From: Flavobacterium tyrosinilyticum
GTDB taxonomy: Bacteria; Bacteroidota; Bacteroidia; Flavobacteriales; Flavobacteriaceae
Reading direction: 5' to 3'
NCBI RefSeq assembly: GCF_023656565.1
Contig: NZ_JAMOKG010000003.1
Coordinates: 1,269,205-1,333,204 of the forward strand
DNA: 64,000 bases
Part shown: piece after piece, positions 1 to 8,050 of the stretch
How positions within the stretch are numbered: the first letter of the stretch is position 1
How the letters are laid out: every line of letters begins with the position of its first letter
Made by a program: the position numbers and the translations under genes
The notes under the pieces: model-generated
Seen by the model: the letters and a program-made list of their open reading frames with translations, nothing else
The model's database searches: none
What the model was told of the DNA's origin: nothing

Positions 1-1
1 T

Positions 2-907
2 GCTGTAATTGCAAAATTAAAAGAATTAAGTGTTGAATGGAAAGACATCCCGATGTTGGCACGTACACACGGACAACCAGCCTCTCCTACTCGTTTAGGA
101 AAAGAGATTTTGGTTTTTGTAGAACGTTTAGAAGAACAAATGCGATTGCTATTCAATATTCCGTTTGCTGCTAAATTTGGAGGTGCAACAGGAAACTTTA
201 ATGCGCATCACGTAGCATATCCACAAATTGACTGGAAACAATTCGGAAATAAATTTGTTGAAACCGACCTTGGTTTAAAACATTCTTTCCCAACCACTCA
301 AATTGAGCATTACGATCATTTTGCAGCTTTCTTTGATGCTTTAAAAAGAATCAATACGATCATCATCGATTTAGATCGTGATATTTGGACATATGTTTCA
401 ATGGATTATTTTAAGCAAAAAATTAAAGCTGGAGAAATTGGTTCGTCTGCAATGCCTCATAAAGTAAATCCAATTGATTTTGAAAACTCTGAAGGAAACT
501 TAGGAATTGCAAATGCAATTTTCGAACACTTGGCTGCAAAACTTCCAATTTCAAGATTACAGCGTGATTTAACTGACAGTACTATTTTACGTAATGTTGG
601 TGTTCCTTTCGGACATACCATTATTGCTTTTGAAGCAACTTTGAAAGGCTTAAACAAATTACTTTTAAACGAAAACAAATTTGCCGAAGATTTAGAGAAA
701 AACTGGGCAGTTGTAGCTGAAGCTATTCAGACAATTTTACGTCGCGAAGCTTATCCAAATCCTTATGAAGCTTTAAAAGGATTAACAAGAACGAATGAAG
801 CAATTGACAAAAATGCAATTCATAACTTCATTGCAACCTTGGAAGTTTCAGATGCGGTTAGAGCAGAATTATTAGCGATAACACCTAGTAACTACACAGG
901 AATTTAA
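2..907 (+). CDS. purB: adenylosuccinate lyase, 3' part (5' end outside window)
   Basis: Cytosolic enzyme of purine synthesis; it removes fumarate from SAICAR and from adenylosuccinate. The reading frame is open from base 2, so the gene enters from the left; the first internal ATG at 53 is not its start. About 301 codons are visible of the roughly 450 expected. The fumarase/aspartase-superfamily signature GSSAMPHKVN lies near bases 437-470, and MLARTHGQPASPT near the window edge carries the conserved His of the family. The spacing and the PIDFEN sequence after the signature resemble the E. coli PurB type. A strong terminator follows 25 bases after the stop. The identification is secure; the N-terminal third cannot be judged. 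Confidence 0.95.
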   Translation, partial: AVIAKLKELSVEWKDIPMLARTHGQPASPTRLGKEILVFVERLEEQMRLLFNIPFAAKFGGATGNFNAHHVAYPQIDWKQFGNKFVETDLGLKHSFPTTQIEHYDHFAAFFDALKRINTIIIDLDRDIWTYVSMDYFKQKIKAGEIGSSAMPHKVNPIDFENSEGNLGIANAIFEHLAAKLPISRLQRDLTDSTILRNVGVPFGHTIIAFEATLKGLNKLLLNENKFAEDLEKNWAVVAEAIQTILRREAYPNPYEALKGLTRTNEAIDKNAIHNFIATLEVSDAVRAELLAITPSNYTGI

Positions 908-930
908 GAAAAATACCAAATATTTTATCA

Positions 931-964
931 AAAAAAGCTATCTTTATCGAGATAGCTTTTTTTA
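931..964 (+). terminator. rho-independent terminator of purB
   Basis: Perfect 8-bp stem AGCTATCT (936-943) / AGATAGCT (950-957) with a 6-base loop, flanked by an A-run and a T-run, so it may act in both directions. Confidence 0.85.
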
Positions 965-965
965 T

Positions 966-1030
966 TTAACCCGGGGTAGTCCAGATTACTTCACTTAACT
1001 TTATTTTAGTTGGAGTTCAGTGAATTACAT
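966..1030 (-). repeat. partial copy of the dispersed element (inverse orientation)
   Basis: Bases 985-1025 closely match the reverse complement of 48811-48855: GATTACTTCACTTAA, then an A/T stretch, then TTGGAGTTCAGTGAA. CCGGGGTAGT at about 971-980 may be the degenerate end of the element. The rest of the 908-1122 gap holds only the purB terminator and no recognised gene. Confidence 0.6.
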
Positions 1031-1122
1031 TAAAAAAGTCTTTTGTTCAGAAAGCCAGAGCTTGAACAAAAAACTTTAAATAAAAAGCTGGATCAAGCTC
1101 ACTGAAAACTAAAATACCACCT

Positions 1123-3360
1123 ATGATTGCACTAAGCGCCGCCGCTGAAACTACACACCACTTACAACCTTTAATTAGTGATTTAGGTTTAATCCTAATG
1201 ACTGCCGCAATTGCCGTTCTATTATTTAGAAGATTGAAGCAACCTTTGGTTTTAGGCTACCTGATTGCAGGTTTTTTGGCTGGAAACCATTTTGATTTTT
1301 TCCCATCCATAACCGACATGAAAAGTGTTGAAGTCTGGGCCGAAATCGGGGTTATATTTTTACTTTTCAGTTTAGGACTCGAATTCAGCTTCAAGAAACT
1401 AATGAAGGTTGGAGGGACTTCGTCTGTCACCGCCATAACCCAGATTCTATTTATGACCGTAATTGGTTATTGCGTTGGGCAATGGATGGGCTGGGGAAAA
1501 ATGGATAGTATTTTCTTAGGAGCCACACTTTCTATTTCATCTACAACCATTATCATTAGAGCTTTTGACGAATTGGGGGTTAAAGGAAAAAAATTCGTCG
1601 GGATTGTTTTCGGAGCTTTGATTGTAGAAGATATCGTAGCCATCTTGATGCTTGTTTTATTATCAACTATTGCCGTAAGCGATCAGGTTTCTGGAACTGC
1701 ATTATTACAATCTGTTTTAAAACTTGTATTCTTTTTAATCATCTGGTTTTTAGGAGGAATCTTTATCATTCCAACCATCTTCAAAAAAGCAAAACATCTC
1801 TTAACAGACGAAATGCTCTTGATAATCTCATTAGCCTTATGTTTAATGATGGTGATTTTTGCTTCAAATGTTGGTTTCTCTCCAGCATTAGGCGCTTTCA
1901 TTATGGGATCTATTATTGCTGAAACTACAATGGCAGAAAAAATTGAGCATTTAATTCAGCCTGTAAAAGATTTCTTTGGTGCTGTTTTCTTTGTATCGGT
2001 AGGAATGTTAATCAATCCAATTACTTTGGTAAACTATGCTCTTCCAGTTGCTATAATCACTTTATTGACCATCTTCGGAAAAGCATTCAGTTCTTCTATC
2101 GGAGCTTTAATTTCTGGCCAGCCTTTAAAACAATCTGTCCAAACCGGGATGAGTTTGGCTCAAATTGGAGAGTTCTCTTTTATTATTGCAACTCTTGGAA
2201 TGACTTTAAAAGTGACCAGCGATTTCTTATATCCTATTATTGTGGCAGTATCTGCAATTACAACATTTACTACTCCTTTCTTAATTAAATATTCAGAGCG
2301 GTTTGCTTTCTTTTTAGAAGCAAAAATGCCTAAAAGATGGGTTAAAAATATTAACCGTTATAGTGTGAATGCGCAAGCGATTAAATCTGTCAGTACTTGG
2401 CAGATTGTTCTTCGTTCTTCGATTACACAAATTGTTCTTCATACGATCATTATTACTGCTATCATATTATTGTCATCTAAATTTGTAGCGCCTTTAGTAG
2501 CCGATACACGATTCGGAAATACTTTGGCTGCTTTACTAACTTTGGTTGTAATTGCACCGTTTTTATGGGCACTTTCGCTTCGTCGTGTAAAAGTAGATGA
2601 AGTTGAAGCTCTTTGGGAAGAACGTAAATATCGTGGCGCACTGCTAATGCTTATTTTAATTAGAATGAGCCTTGGTTTATTCTTTGTCGGGTTTTTATTG
2701 AATATTTTCTTCTCTCCTTTGGTTGCTTTCGTCGCGCTGATTATTGCAATTGGAGCTTATCAACTTTTTCCTAAAAAATTAAACGAGCAATACCACCGAA
2801 TTGAAAGTCACTTTTTAAAGAATCTTAACGATCGTGAAAACAAAAAGATCGACAGAAGATATGCTAATTTAATGCCATGGGACGGACACATGTCTTTCTT
2901 CGAAATTAAAAAAGAATCTAATCTGGTCGGACAAACTTTACAAGAACTTAAAATTCGTGAGCAATTAGGGATTAATATCGCTTACATTAAACGAGGAGAA
3001 GTCACAATTCCAATTCCTACCAAAACCGAACGCTTATTTCCAGGCGACGAAATTTGCGTAATCGGAACTGATGCTCAAATTACAGAATTCACAAAATTCT
3101 TAACTCAAAATGAAACAGAACCGCCTACAAAAGTAGAAGAAACCAATATTGTTTTACGTCAGCTTGAAGTTTCTCAAGACGAATTTATTCAAAAAAGCAT
3201 CGGACAATTTAGAGCCAAAACAGATGGAATGGTTGTGGGAATTGAACGAAACGGAAATCGTATCTTAAATCCTGAATCTAGTTTGATCTTAGAGAAAAAT
3301 GACATTCTGTGGGTTGTAGGAGACAAGAAAAGAATGAATGCTTTGTTGGCAGCCAAGTAA
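1123..3360 (+). CDS. CPA2-family cation:proton antiporter with C-terminal TrkA-C domains
   Basis: Inner-membrane monovalent cation/proton antiporter of the KefB/KefC/CPA2 type, probably exporting K+ or Na+ in exchange for H+. The 745-residue protein has about 12 hydrophobic segments in residues 15-395 and a second block of about four at 425-560. Two cytoplasmic TrkA-C (RCK-C)-like domains follow, about 590-660 (FEIKKESNLVGQTL...GDEICVIG) and 695-742 (ending LWVVGDKKRMNALL). No Rossmann TrkA-N domain with a GxGxxG motif is seen, so control by glutathione or NAD(H) as in KefC is not supported. It stands alone between purB and a convergent peroxiredoxin gene. The ion cannot be predicted. Confidence 0.85.
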   Translation: MIALSAAAETTHHLQPLISDLGLILMTAAIAVLLFRRLKQPLVLGYLIAGFLAGNHFDFFPSITDMKSVEVWAEIGVIFLLFSLGLEFSFKKLMKVGGTSSVTAITQILFMTVIGYCVGQWMGWGKMDSIFLGATLSISSTTIIIRAFDELGVKGKKFVGIVFGALIVEDIVAILMLVLLSTIAVSDQVSGTALLQSVLKLVFFLIIWFLGGIFIIPTIFKKAKHLLTDEMLLIISLALCLMMVIFASNVGFSPALGAFIMGSIIAETTMAEKIEHLIQPVKDFFGAVFFVSVGMLINPITLVNYALPVAIITLLTIFGKAFSSSIGALISGQPLKQSVQTGMSLAQIGEFSFIIATLGMTLKVTSDFLYPIIVAVSAITTFTTPFLIKYSERFAFFLEAKMPKRWVKNINRYSVNAQAIKSVSTWQIVLRSSITQIVLHTIIITAIILLSSKFVAPLVADTRFGNTLAALLTLVVIAPFLWALSLRRVKVDEVEALWEERKYRGALLMLILIRMSLGLFFVGFLLNIFFSPLVAFVALIIAIGAYQLFPKKLNEQYHRIESHFLKNLNDRENKKIDRRYANLMPWDGHMSFFEIKKESNLVGQTLQELKIREQLGINIAYIKRGEVTIPIPTKTERLFPGDEICVIGTDAQITEFTKFLTQNETEPPTKVEETNIVLRQLEVSQDEFIQKSIGQFRAKTDGMVVGIERNGNRILNPESSLILEKNDILWVVGDKKRMNALLAAK

Positions 3361-3364
3361 GTCC

Positions 3365-3510
3365 CTAAGTTTCTGAGATGCTGAGATTCTAAGTTTTTAT
3401 TTTGCCTCTATTTAAACTTTCGTAAATATTAAAGCGCTAAGATTTCATTATGAAATTTTAGCGCTTTAATATTTATTATTTTGAAAAATCTTAGCATCTC
3501 AGAAACTTAG
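3365..3510. repeat. 24-bp inverted repeat enclosing a 22-bp terminator hairpin
   Basis: Outer arms 3365-3388 and 3487-3510 pair over 24 bp with one mismatch (words such as AAGTTTCTGAGATGCT). Nested inside is a second hairpin, 3426-3447 / 3451-3472, 22 bp with one mismatch and a 3-base loop. It separates the convergent antiporter and peroxiredoxin genes and should terminate in both directions. Confidence 0.85.
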
Positions 3511-3530
3511 AAACTTAGAAACTCAGAATA

Positions 3531-4169
3531 TTATTTATTCGGCTGCGGTGTCAAACGCAAATAAGGTTTGATTGGCGTGTGTCCTTTCGGGAATTTTGCT
3601 GGAATGTCACTATCTGGAATTGCTGGTGCAATAACTACATCTTCTCCATCTTTCCAGTTTGCCGGCGTTGCAACGCTGTAATTTGCAGTCAATTGTAAAC
3701 TGTCAATTACACGAAGTAATTCATCAAAATTTCTTCCTGTAGAAGCTGGATATGTTAAAGTCAATTTGATTTTTTTATCTGGACCGATAACAAAAACAGA
3801 ACGAACCGTAAATTTATCACTTGCATTTGGATGAAGCATATCATATAGATTCGCTACTTTTTTATCCTCATCAGCAATAATTGGGAAATTTACTTCTGTA
3901 TTTTGAGTTTCGTTAATATCTTTAATCCACTCTTTATGCGAGTCTAAACCGTCTACACTCAAAGCAATAACCTTAGTATTTCTTTTTTGAAATTCTGGAA
4001 CATAGTTCGCTACAGTTCCTAATTCAGTAGTACAAACAGGAGTAAAATCTGCTGGATGAGAAAATAAAACACCCCAAGAATCACCTAACCATTCGTGAAA
4101 ATTAATTGGTCCTTGTGTGGTTTCTGCCTGAAAATCTGGAGCTATATCGCCTAATCTTAATGTTGACAT
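3531..4169 (-). CDS. 1-Cys peroxiredoxin (Prx6 family)
   Basis: Thiol peroxidase that reduces H2O2, organic hydroperoxides or peroxynitrite in the cytoplasm. The 212-residue protein has the Prx6 active-site signature TPVCTTE with the peroxidatic Cys at residue 46. This is the only cysteine, so the oxidised form must be resolved by an external thiol. The length and the C-terminal extension (KFPKGHTPIKPYLRLTP) fit Prx6 and not AhpC. It is convergent with the antiporter, separated by nested inverted repeats. Upstream, towards 4282, no promoter matching the consensus is clear. There is no flavoprotein reductase next to it. The family call is secure. Confidence 0.93.
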   Translation of the reverse strand: MSTLRLGDIAPDFQAETTQGPINFHEWLGDSWGVLFSHPADFTPVCTTELGTVANYVPEFQKRNTKVIALSVDGLDSHKEWIKDINETQNTEVNFPIIADEDKKVANLYDMLHPNASDKFTVRSVFVIGPDKKIKLTLTYPASTGRNFDELLRVIDSLQLTANYSVATPANWKDGEDVVIAPAIPDSDIPAKFPKGHTPIKPYLRLTPQPNK

Positions 4170-4282
4170 AATTTATATTTTTTTAGTTCATCTAAAATTA
4201 ACTAAAAAATGCATTTAGAAAACATTCAAAAGGTAAAAAAAAGTTAAAATTCTACTTTATCGATATAATTAGTATTTTACTC

Positions 4283-5194
4283 CTAGATAAAACTTAGAAT
4301 GAAGTACCAAAAAGCAAGCGTTATAAAAGAAATCGGGATTCCGAAACCAATCATCATACTGCTTAATTTTGGCTTTAATCCGTATGTTGAGGCTAAGATT
4401 GCGCCTGTTATCATTGGTGCCATAGCAGTTTCCATTATAGTGATTTTTATAACTTCAGAATGCTGGTTAAAAATGAAAACGTAAAGAAAAAAAATCACAA
4501 AAGGAATTAAAAGCAGTTTAAAGAAAAGCCCCAGTTGCAAAAATTTCCAATGCTGACTTTTTCTATCAAAAGTTAACTGCAAACCAACCGAAAGCAAAGC
4601 TAAAGGCGTTACCAAACTTCCAATTTTTAATAATGCTGATTGAAAATTTTCATTTAAATCAACTTGAAAAATATTCATTAAACAAGCGATAACAAACATT
4701 ATAAAAGGAGGAAACAAAATAATCTTTTTGAAAATCCCTAAAGCATCTGGACTTCCTTTAGAATAAAAAGCGGCTGTAAAAACACCAAGTGTTGAAACTA
4801 CAACAAAAGTTCCAGGCTGATCTACCAAAACGGCAGTTTCTAAGCCTTTCTTCCCAAACAAAGCTTCAATAATTGGATATCCGAGAAATGAACTGTTACT
4901 TAATCCTGCCGTCAAAATCAAACATCCGATCAGTTTATTTGACCAGCCATTTCTTCTTCCCAAAAAATGAAAAAAAATAAACGCTAGAATATAAGTGATC
5001 CACCCCGCTCCTATCGGAAACAGTAATTCGCTACTCCATTTTATCTTCGGAATATGGTATAAAGTAATCGCCGGAAGACAGAAATAAATAACAATTTTAT
5101 TGAGCGTTTTGTAAATATGAGTCGGGAATTGTTTTACTCGCTGTAAAATCAACCCGAGTGAAAGAAAGAGAAATATGAGAATGAAGTTGTTCAT
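4283..5194 (-). CDS. AEC-family (auxin efflux carrier-like) transporter
   Basis: A 303-residue inner-membrane protein with about ten hydrophobic segments and the AEC features NKIVIYFCLPAITLYHIPK near the N-terminus and GLSNSSFLGYPIIEALFG near residue 100. Bacterial AEC members export small organic acids or amino-acid-like compounds; the substrate here is unknown. It is monocistronic. A -7 element CAAAAATA (TATTTTTG on the minus strand) at 5210-5217 lies 15 bases before the start. It is divergent from the Rrf2-type regulator, so the roughly 120-bp shared region could carry control for both. Confidence 0.82.
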   Translation of the reverse strand: MNNFILIFLFLSLGLILQRVKQFPTHIYKTLNKIVIYFCLPAITLYHIPKIKWSSELLFPIGAGWITYILAFIFFHFLGRRNGWSNKLIGCLILTAGLSNSSFLGYPIIEALFGKKGLETAVLVDQPGTFVVVSTLGVFTAAFYSKGSPDALGIFKKIILFPPFIMFVIACLMNIFQVDLNENFQSALLKIGSLVTPLALLSVGLQLTFDRKSQHWKFLQLGLFFKLLLIPFVIFFLYVFIFNQHSEVIKITIMETAMAPMITGAILASTYGLKPKLSSMMIGFGIPISFITLAFWYFILSFI

Positions 5195-5209
5195 ATAGTA
5201 AGATCAAGA

Positions 5210-5217
5210 CAAAAATA
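5210..5217 (-). promoter_or_regulatory. -7 promoter element of the AEC transporter
   Basis: TATTTTTG on the minus strand fits the Bacteroidota -7 consensus TAnnTTTG. No clear -33 TTTG is present. Confidence 0.5.
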
Positions 5218-5265
5218 AGTATTTAAAATTTGAGGTAAAGAATTAATTTTTAGTTAAATTAGTAT

Positions 5266-5293
5266 TTTGTGTTACAAAAAAGATGTAAATTTG
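5266..5293 (+). promoter_or_regulatory. promoter of the Rrf2-type regulator
   Basis: TTTG (5266-5269), 16 bases, then TAAATTTG (5286-5293), a full match to the -7 element though the spacer is short. An 8-bp inverted repeat GTTACAAA (5271-5278) / TTTGTAAC (5290-5297) overlaps the -7 box. Confidence 0.5.
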
Positions 5294-5311
5294 TAACATA
5301 TTTTATTACAG
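5292..5311 (+). promoter_or_regulatory. operator-like dyad, copy 1
   Basis: TGTAACATATTTTATTACA has the perfect dyad TGTAA-N9-TTACA and lies just before the regulator's start codon at 5313. A near-identical copy precedes the next gene at 5742, suggesting a binding site for the Rrf2 protein encoded between them. Confidence 0.5.
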
Positions 5312-5312
5312 T

Positions 5313-5720
5313 ATGATTTCAGGTAAATTTGCCATAACGATTCACATTCTTACTCTGCTGCATAAATTTCCTAATGATTATTTATCATCGGAGTTTATTG
5401 CGGGAAGTATTAATTTAAATCCTGTTTTGGTTCGAAAAGAAATTGCCAACCTAAAAGCGCATCATGTTGTAGAAAGTAAAGAAGGAAAAAATGGCGGTAC
5501 AAAATTGGCGGTTAATGCTGCCGAACTGACTTTAAAACAAATATTCGAAATGACCTTTGAAACTATTGGTTTAGGTTTTGCTAAAAACCAACCCAATCCT
5601 GATTGTCCTGTTGGAAAAAACATCAATCAGCATTTGGAGAATTTATACAGCGAAATGAATCAGAAAGTCAGCTTACAGCTGGAAGGTATTTCATTGGAAG
5701 ATTTTTCGAATCAATTTTAA
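5313..5720 (+). CDS. Rrf2-family transcriptional regulator (YwnA-like)
   Basis: A 135-residue DNA-binding protein. The winged helix fills residues 1-65, including SSEFIAGSINLNPVLVRKEIANL as the recognition region, followed by a dimerisation helix. It has a single cysteine, Cys98 (NPDCPVG), not the three-Cys Fe-S cluster of IscR or NsrR, so sensing by thiol modification is more likely. The gene directly precedes an NAD(P)-binding oxidoreductase, the same order as ywnA-ywnB in Bacillus subtilis. The near-identical dyads before both genes suggest autoregulation and control of the partner. The signal is unknown. Confidence 0.85.
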   Translation: MISGKFAITIHILTLLHKFPNDYLSSEFIAGSINLNPVLVRKEIANLKAHHVVESKEGKNGGTKLAVNAAELTLKQIFEMTFETIGLGFAKNQPNPDCPVGKNINQHLENLYSEMNQKVSLQLEGISLEDFSNQF

Positions 5721-5741
5721 AACTATTTTTTTAACCTAAAC

Positions 5742-5760
5742 TGTAACATTTTTTATTACT
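5742..5760 (+). promoter_or_regulatory. operator-like dyad, copy 2
   Basis: TGTAACATTTTTTATTAC matches the copy at 5292 at 17 of 18 positions and lies 18 bases before the oxidoreductase start at 5778. Confidence 0.5.
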
Positions 5761-5777
5761 AAATAAATTTATATATT

Positions 5778-6419
5778 ATGAAAATCGCACTTATCGGAGC
5801 TACAGGATTTGTTGGCTCAGCAATTTTAAACGAATTAGCAGATAGAAAACACGAAATCACTGCTATTGCAAGAACTCCAAAAGACACAGCAAACGCTACT
5901 TGGGTTGCTGCAGATATCTTTAATGTTGATGCTTTGGCAGAAATCTTAAAAGGTCATGACGCTGTGGTTAATGCTTATAATCCGGGATGGACTAACCCAA
6001 ACATTTACGATGACTTTTTAGCTGGTTCTAAAGCTATTCAGGAAGCGGTTAAAAAATCGGGTGTTAAACGTTTTATCACCATCGGTGGTGCAGGAAGCTT
6101 ATATGTTGCTCCAGATTTACAAGCAGTTGACACTCCAGATTTTCCAAAAGAAATTTTCCCAGGTGCAAATGCTGCAAGACATTATTTAAATATCATAAAA
6201 GAAGAAAAAGATTTAGACTGGGCATTTTTTAGTCCTGCTTTCGAAATGCATGCTGGAACTAAAACGGGAAGAACTGGAAAATACCGTTTAGGTTTAGAAA
6301 ATCCAGTTTTTAATGACGAGCAAAGAAGTATTCTTTCTGTAGAAGATTTAGCGGTTGTAATTGCTGATGAAGTAGAAACTCCAAAACATCACCAAGTTAG
6401 GTTTACTGCAGGTTACTAA
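5778..6419 (+). CDS. NAD(P)-binding NmrA/YwnB-like oxidoreductase
   Basis: A 213-residue atypical short-chain dehydrogenase. The N-terminal GATGFVG motif (residues 7-13) binds NAD(P), followed by the Rossmann sequence DAVVNAYNPGW and ITIGGAGSLYVAP. There is no classical YxxxK catalytic pair in the usual context, so it may be a redox sensor or a quinone/flavin-type reductase like other NmrA-like proteins. It lies 57 bases after the Rrf2-type regulator and probably shares its regulation through the repeated dyad. The substrate is unknown. A 37-bp perfect inverted repeat follows it. Confidence 0.82.
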   Translation: MKIALIGATGFVGSAILNELADRKHEITAIARTPKDTANATWVAADIFNVDALAEILKGHDAVVNAYNPGWTNPNIYDDFLAGSKAIQEAVKKSGVKRFITIGGAGSLYVAPDLQAVDTPDFPKEIFPGANAARHYLNIIKEEKDLDWAFFSPAFEMHAGTKTGRTGKYRLGLENPVFNDEQRSILSVEDLAVVIADEVETPKHHQVRFTAGY

Positions 6420-6437
6420 AAAGATTCTAAGTTTTTT

Positions 6438-6549
6438 TTGCCACGAATTCACGAATTTTCTTTTTAAAATCTTTGAGATTATTTTTTCGAATTAATTCGA
6501 ATAATATTAGATAAAGATTTTAAAAAGAAAATTCGTGAATTCGTGGCAA
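6438..6549. repeat. perfect 37-bp inverted repeat
   Basis: Arms 6438-6474 and 6513-6549 are perfect reverse complements over 37 bp, with a 38-base loop that itself holds the palindrome TTCGAATTAATTCGAA. The arms begin with TTGCCACGAATTCACGAA. A degenerate echo (GGAAATTCGTGTAATTGG) follows near 6588. It lies between two co-directional genes and probably ends the upstream transcript. Confidence 0.9.
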
Positions 6550-6617
6550 ACTTTTTTTTACTCCTTTTAAGAATAACAAATTAGCGGAAATTCGTGTAAT
6601 TGGTAGCAAACTAACTT

Positions 6618-6648
6618 TTTGAAACTGCTTTTGTTTTCTGTACTTTTA
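6618..6648 (+). promoter_or_regulatory. promoter of meaB
   Basis: TTTG (6618-6621), a 19-base spacer, then TACTTTTA (6641-6648), which matches TAnnTTTG at 7 of 8 positions. It lies 20 bases before the TTG start codon. Confidence 0.55.
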
Positions 6649-6667
6649 CATTTCTAAAAAGTGCGTT

Positions 6668-7786
6668 TTGTCAAATTCAAATAAACAAAGTGGTAGCGTA
6701 TCTAAAAAAGCTGGAATTTCACCTCCCGAAATCACCAATATTTCGGCTATCAATCAAATTAAAAATAAACGCAGACAACAACCCTCTTCTGAAGAATTAA
6801 TTAAGGGTATTTTAGAAGGAAATAGAACTTCTTTAAGCCGTGCTATTACTTTAATCGAAAGCACCAATCCAGATCATTTTGAAAAAGCTGGTCAAGTCAT
6901 TCAAGGCTGCTTGGCTCATGCCAATAAATCAGTTCGAATTGGAATTACGGGTGTTCCCGGTGTTGGAAAAAGTACTTTTATTGAAGCTTTTGGAAAACAT
7001 CTCACTCAACTAGGAAAAAAAGTAGCTGTCTTGGCTGTTGATCCGAGCAGTTCGCTTTCACACGGAAGTATTTTAGGTGATAAAACCAGAATGGAAGAAT
7101 TGGTTAAAGATGAAAATGCTTTTATCAGGCCAAGTGCTTCTGGAGAAACTTTAGGCGGAGTGGCTCGAAAAACCCGAGAAACGATTATTCTTTGTGAAGC
7201 CGCAGGTTTTGATACTATAATTATCGAAACAGTTGGTGTTGGCCAAAGTGAAACTGCTGTTCATGGTATGGTAGATTTCTTTTTACTTTTAAAAATTTCT
7301 GGTGCAGGCGATGAACTCCAAGGCATCAAACGAGGTATTATGGAAATGGCTGATGCGATTGTAATCAACAAAGCAGACGGCGACAATATAAAAAAAGCGA
7401 ATCAGGCGAAATTAGAGTTTAATCGTGCTTTACATTTATTTCCTCCAAAAAAATCAAACTGGCAACCTAAAGTTACCACTTGCAGTTCGCTAACAAAAGA
7501 CGGAATCCCCGAAGTTTGGAGTACGATATCTTATTATTTAGAATTGACAAAAGAATCAGGATTTTTCCAAGAAAAAAGAAACGAACAAAATCATTTCTGG
7601 ATGATGGAAACCATTAATGAGCAATTGAGGCAGAATTTTTATAACCAGCCAGAAATCATCACGCTTTTAGAAAAAAACAAAAAAGCAGTGCAGAATAATG
7701 AGATTTCATCTTTTGCAGCTGCTTCTGATTTGTTAAAATTATATTTTAATACAGGTGTAAAGACTCAAAGTGAAGGTTCAGAGTAA
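6668..7786 (+). CDS. meaB: MeaB-type GTPase, chaperone of methylmalonyl-CoA mutase
   Basis: P-loop GTPase of the MeaB/ArgK family, which protects methylmalonyl-CoA mutase and gates loading of adenosylcobalamin. Walker A is GVPGVGKS at residues 95-102. Further family motifs are VDPSSSLSHGSILGDKTRM, ETVGVGQSE and the guanine-specificity motif NKAD. The length (372) is normal. No ATG exists near the N-terminus; the only reasonable start is TTG at 6668, preceded by a promoter. Its client subunits lie about 42 kb away (mutA and mutB). The last codons (encoding GVKTQSEGSE) are made of the CAAAGTGAAGGTTCAGAGT word type common in the intergenic repeats here, so the tail may be a late addition. Confidence 0.93.
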   Translation: MSNSNKQSGSVSKKAGISPPEITNISAINQIKNKRRQQPSSEELIKGILEGNRTSLSRAITLIESTNPDHFEKAGQVIQGCLAHANKSVRIGITGVPGVGKSTFIEAFGKHLTQLGKKVAVLAVDPSSSLSHGSILGDKTRMEELVKDENAFIRPSASGETLGGVARKTRETIILCEAAGFDTIIIETVGVGQSETAVHGMVDFFLLLKISGAGDELQGIKRGIMEMADAIVINKADGDNIKKANQAKLEFNRALHLFPPKKSNWQPKVTTCSSLTKDGIPEVWSTISYYLELTKESGFFQEKRNEQNHFWMMETINEQLRQNFYNQPEIITLLEKNKKAVQNNEISSFAAASDLLKLYFNTGVKTQSEGSE

Positions 7787-7839
7787 AAAAAAGCCACTTA
7801 GTTCCTTTTAACTTCTAAACAATCTAGATACACAATCTT

Positions 7840-7936
7840 GTCATTTCGACGAAGGAGAAATCTCCGTTGCTATATCTACAAAGATTGATATGCTTTGTGG
7901 AGCTACTCGCGAAGATTTCTCCTTCGTCGAAATGAC
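7840..7936. repeat. perfect 24-bp inverted repeat
   Basis: Arms 7840-7863 and 7913-7936 are perfect reverse complements starting GTCATTTCGACGAAGGAG. It lies between the convergent meaB and LTA-synthase-like genes. A solo relative of the arm (GTCATTTCGAGGAACGAGG) occurs at about 23836. Confidence 0.9.
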
Positions 7937-7999
7937 AAATCTGTAACCTATCTTAACTTGTCTGTCTAAGCAGAAAATATATCTTCCTTAAAAAACAAC

Positions 8000-8030
8000 A
8001 AAGGTTCAAAGTAAAAACCTTTGAACCTTT
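8000..8030. terminator. hairpin of TTTGAACC words
   Basis: Perfect 12-bp stem AAAGGTTCAAAG (8000-8011) / CTTTGAACCTTT (8019-8030), 7-base loop. Downstream of the minus-strand gene ending at 8051. A further copy of the word lies at 8038-8051. Confidence 0.6.
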
Positions 8031-8050
8031 GTAACTCTGAACCTTTGAAC

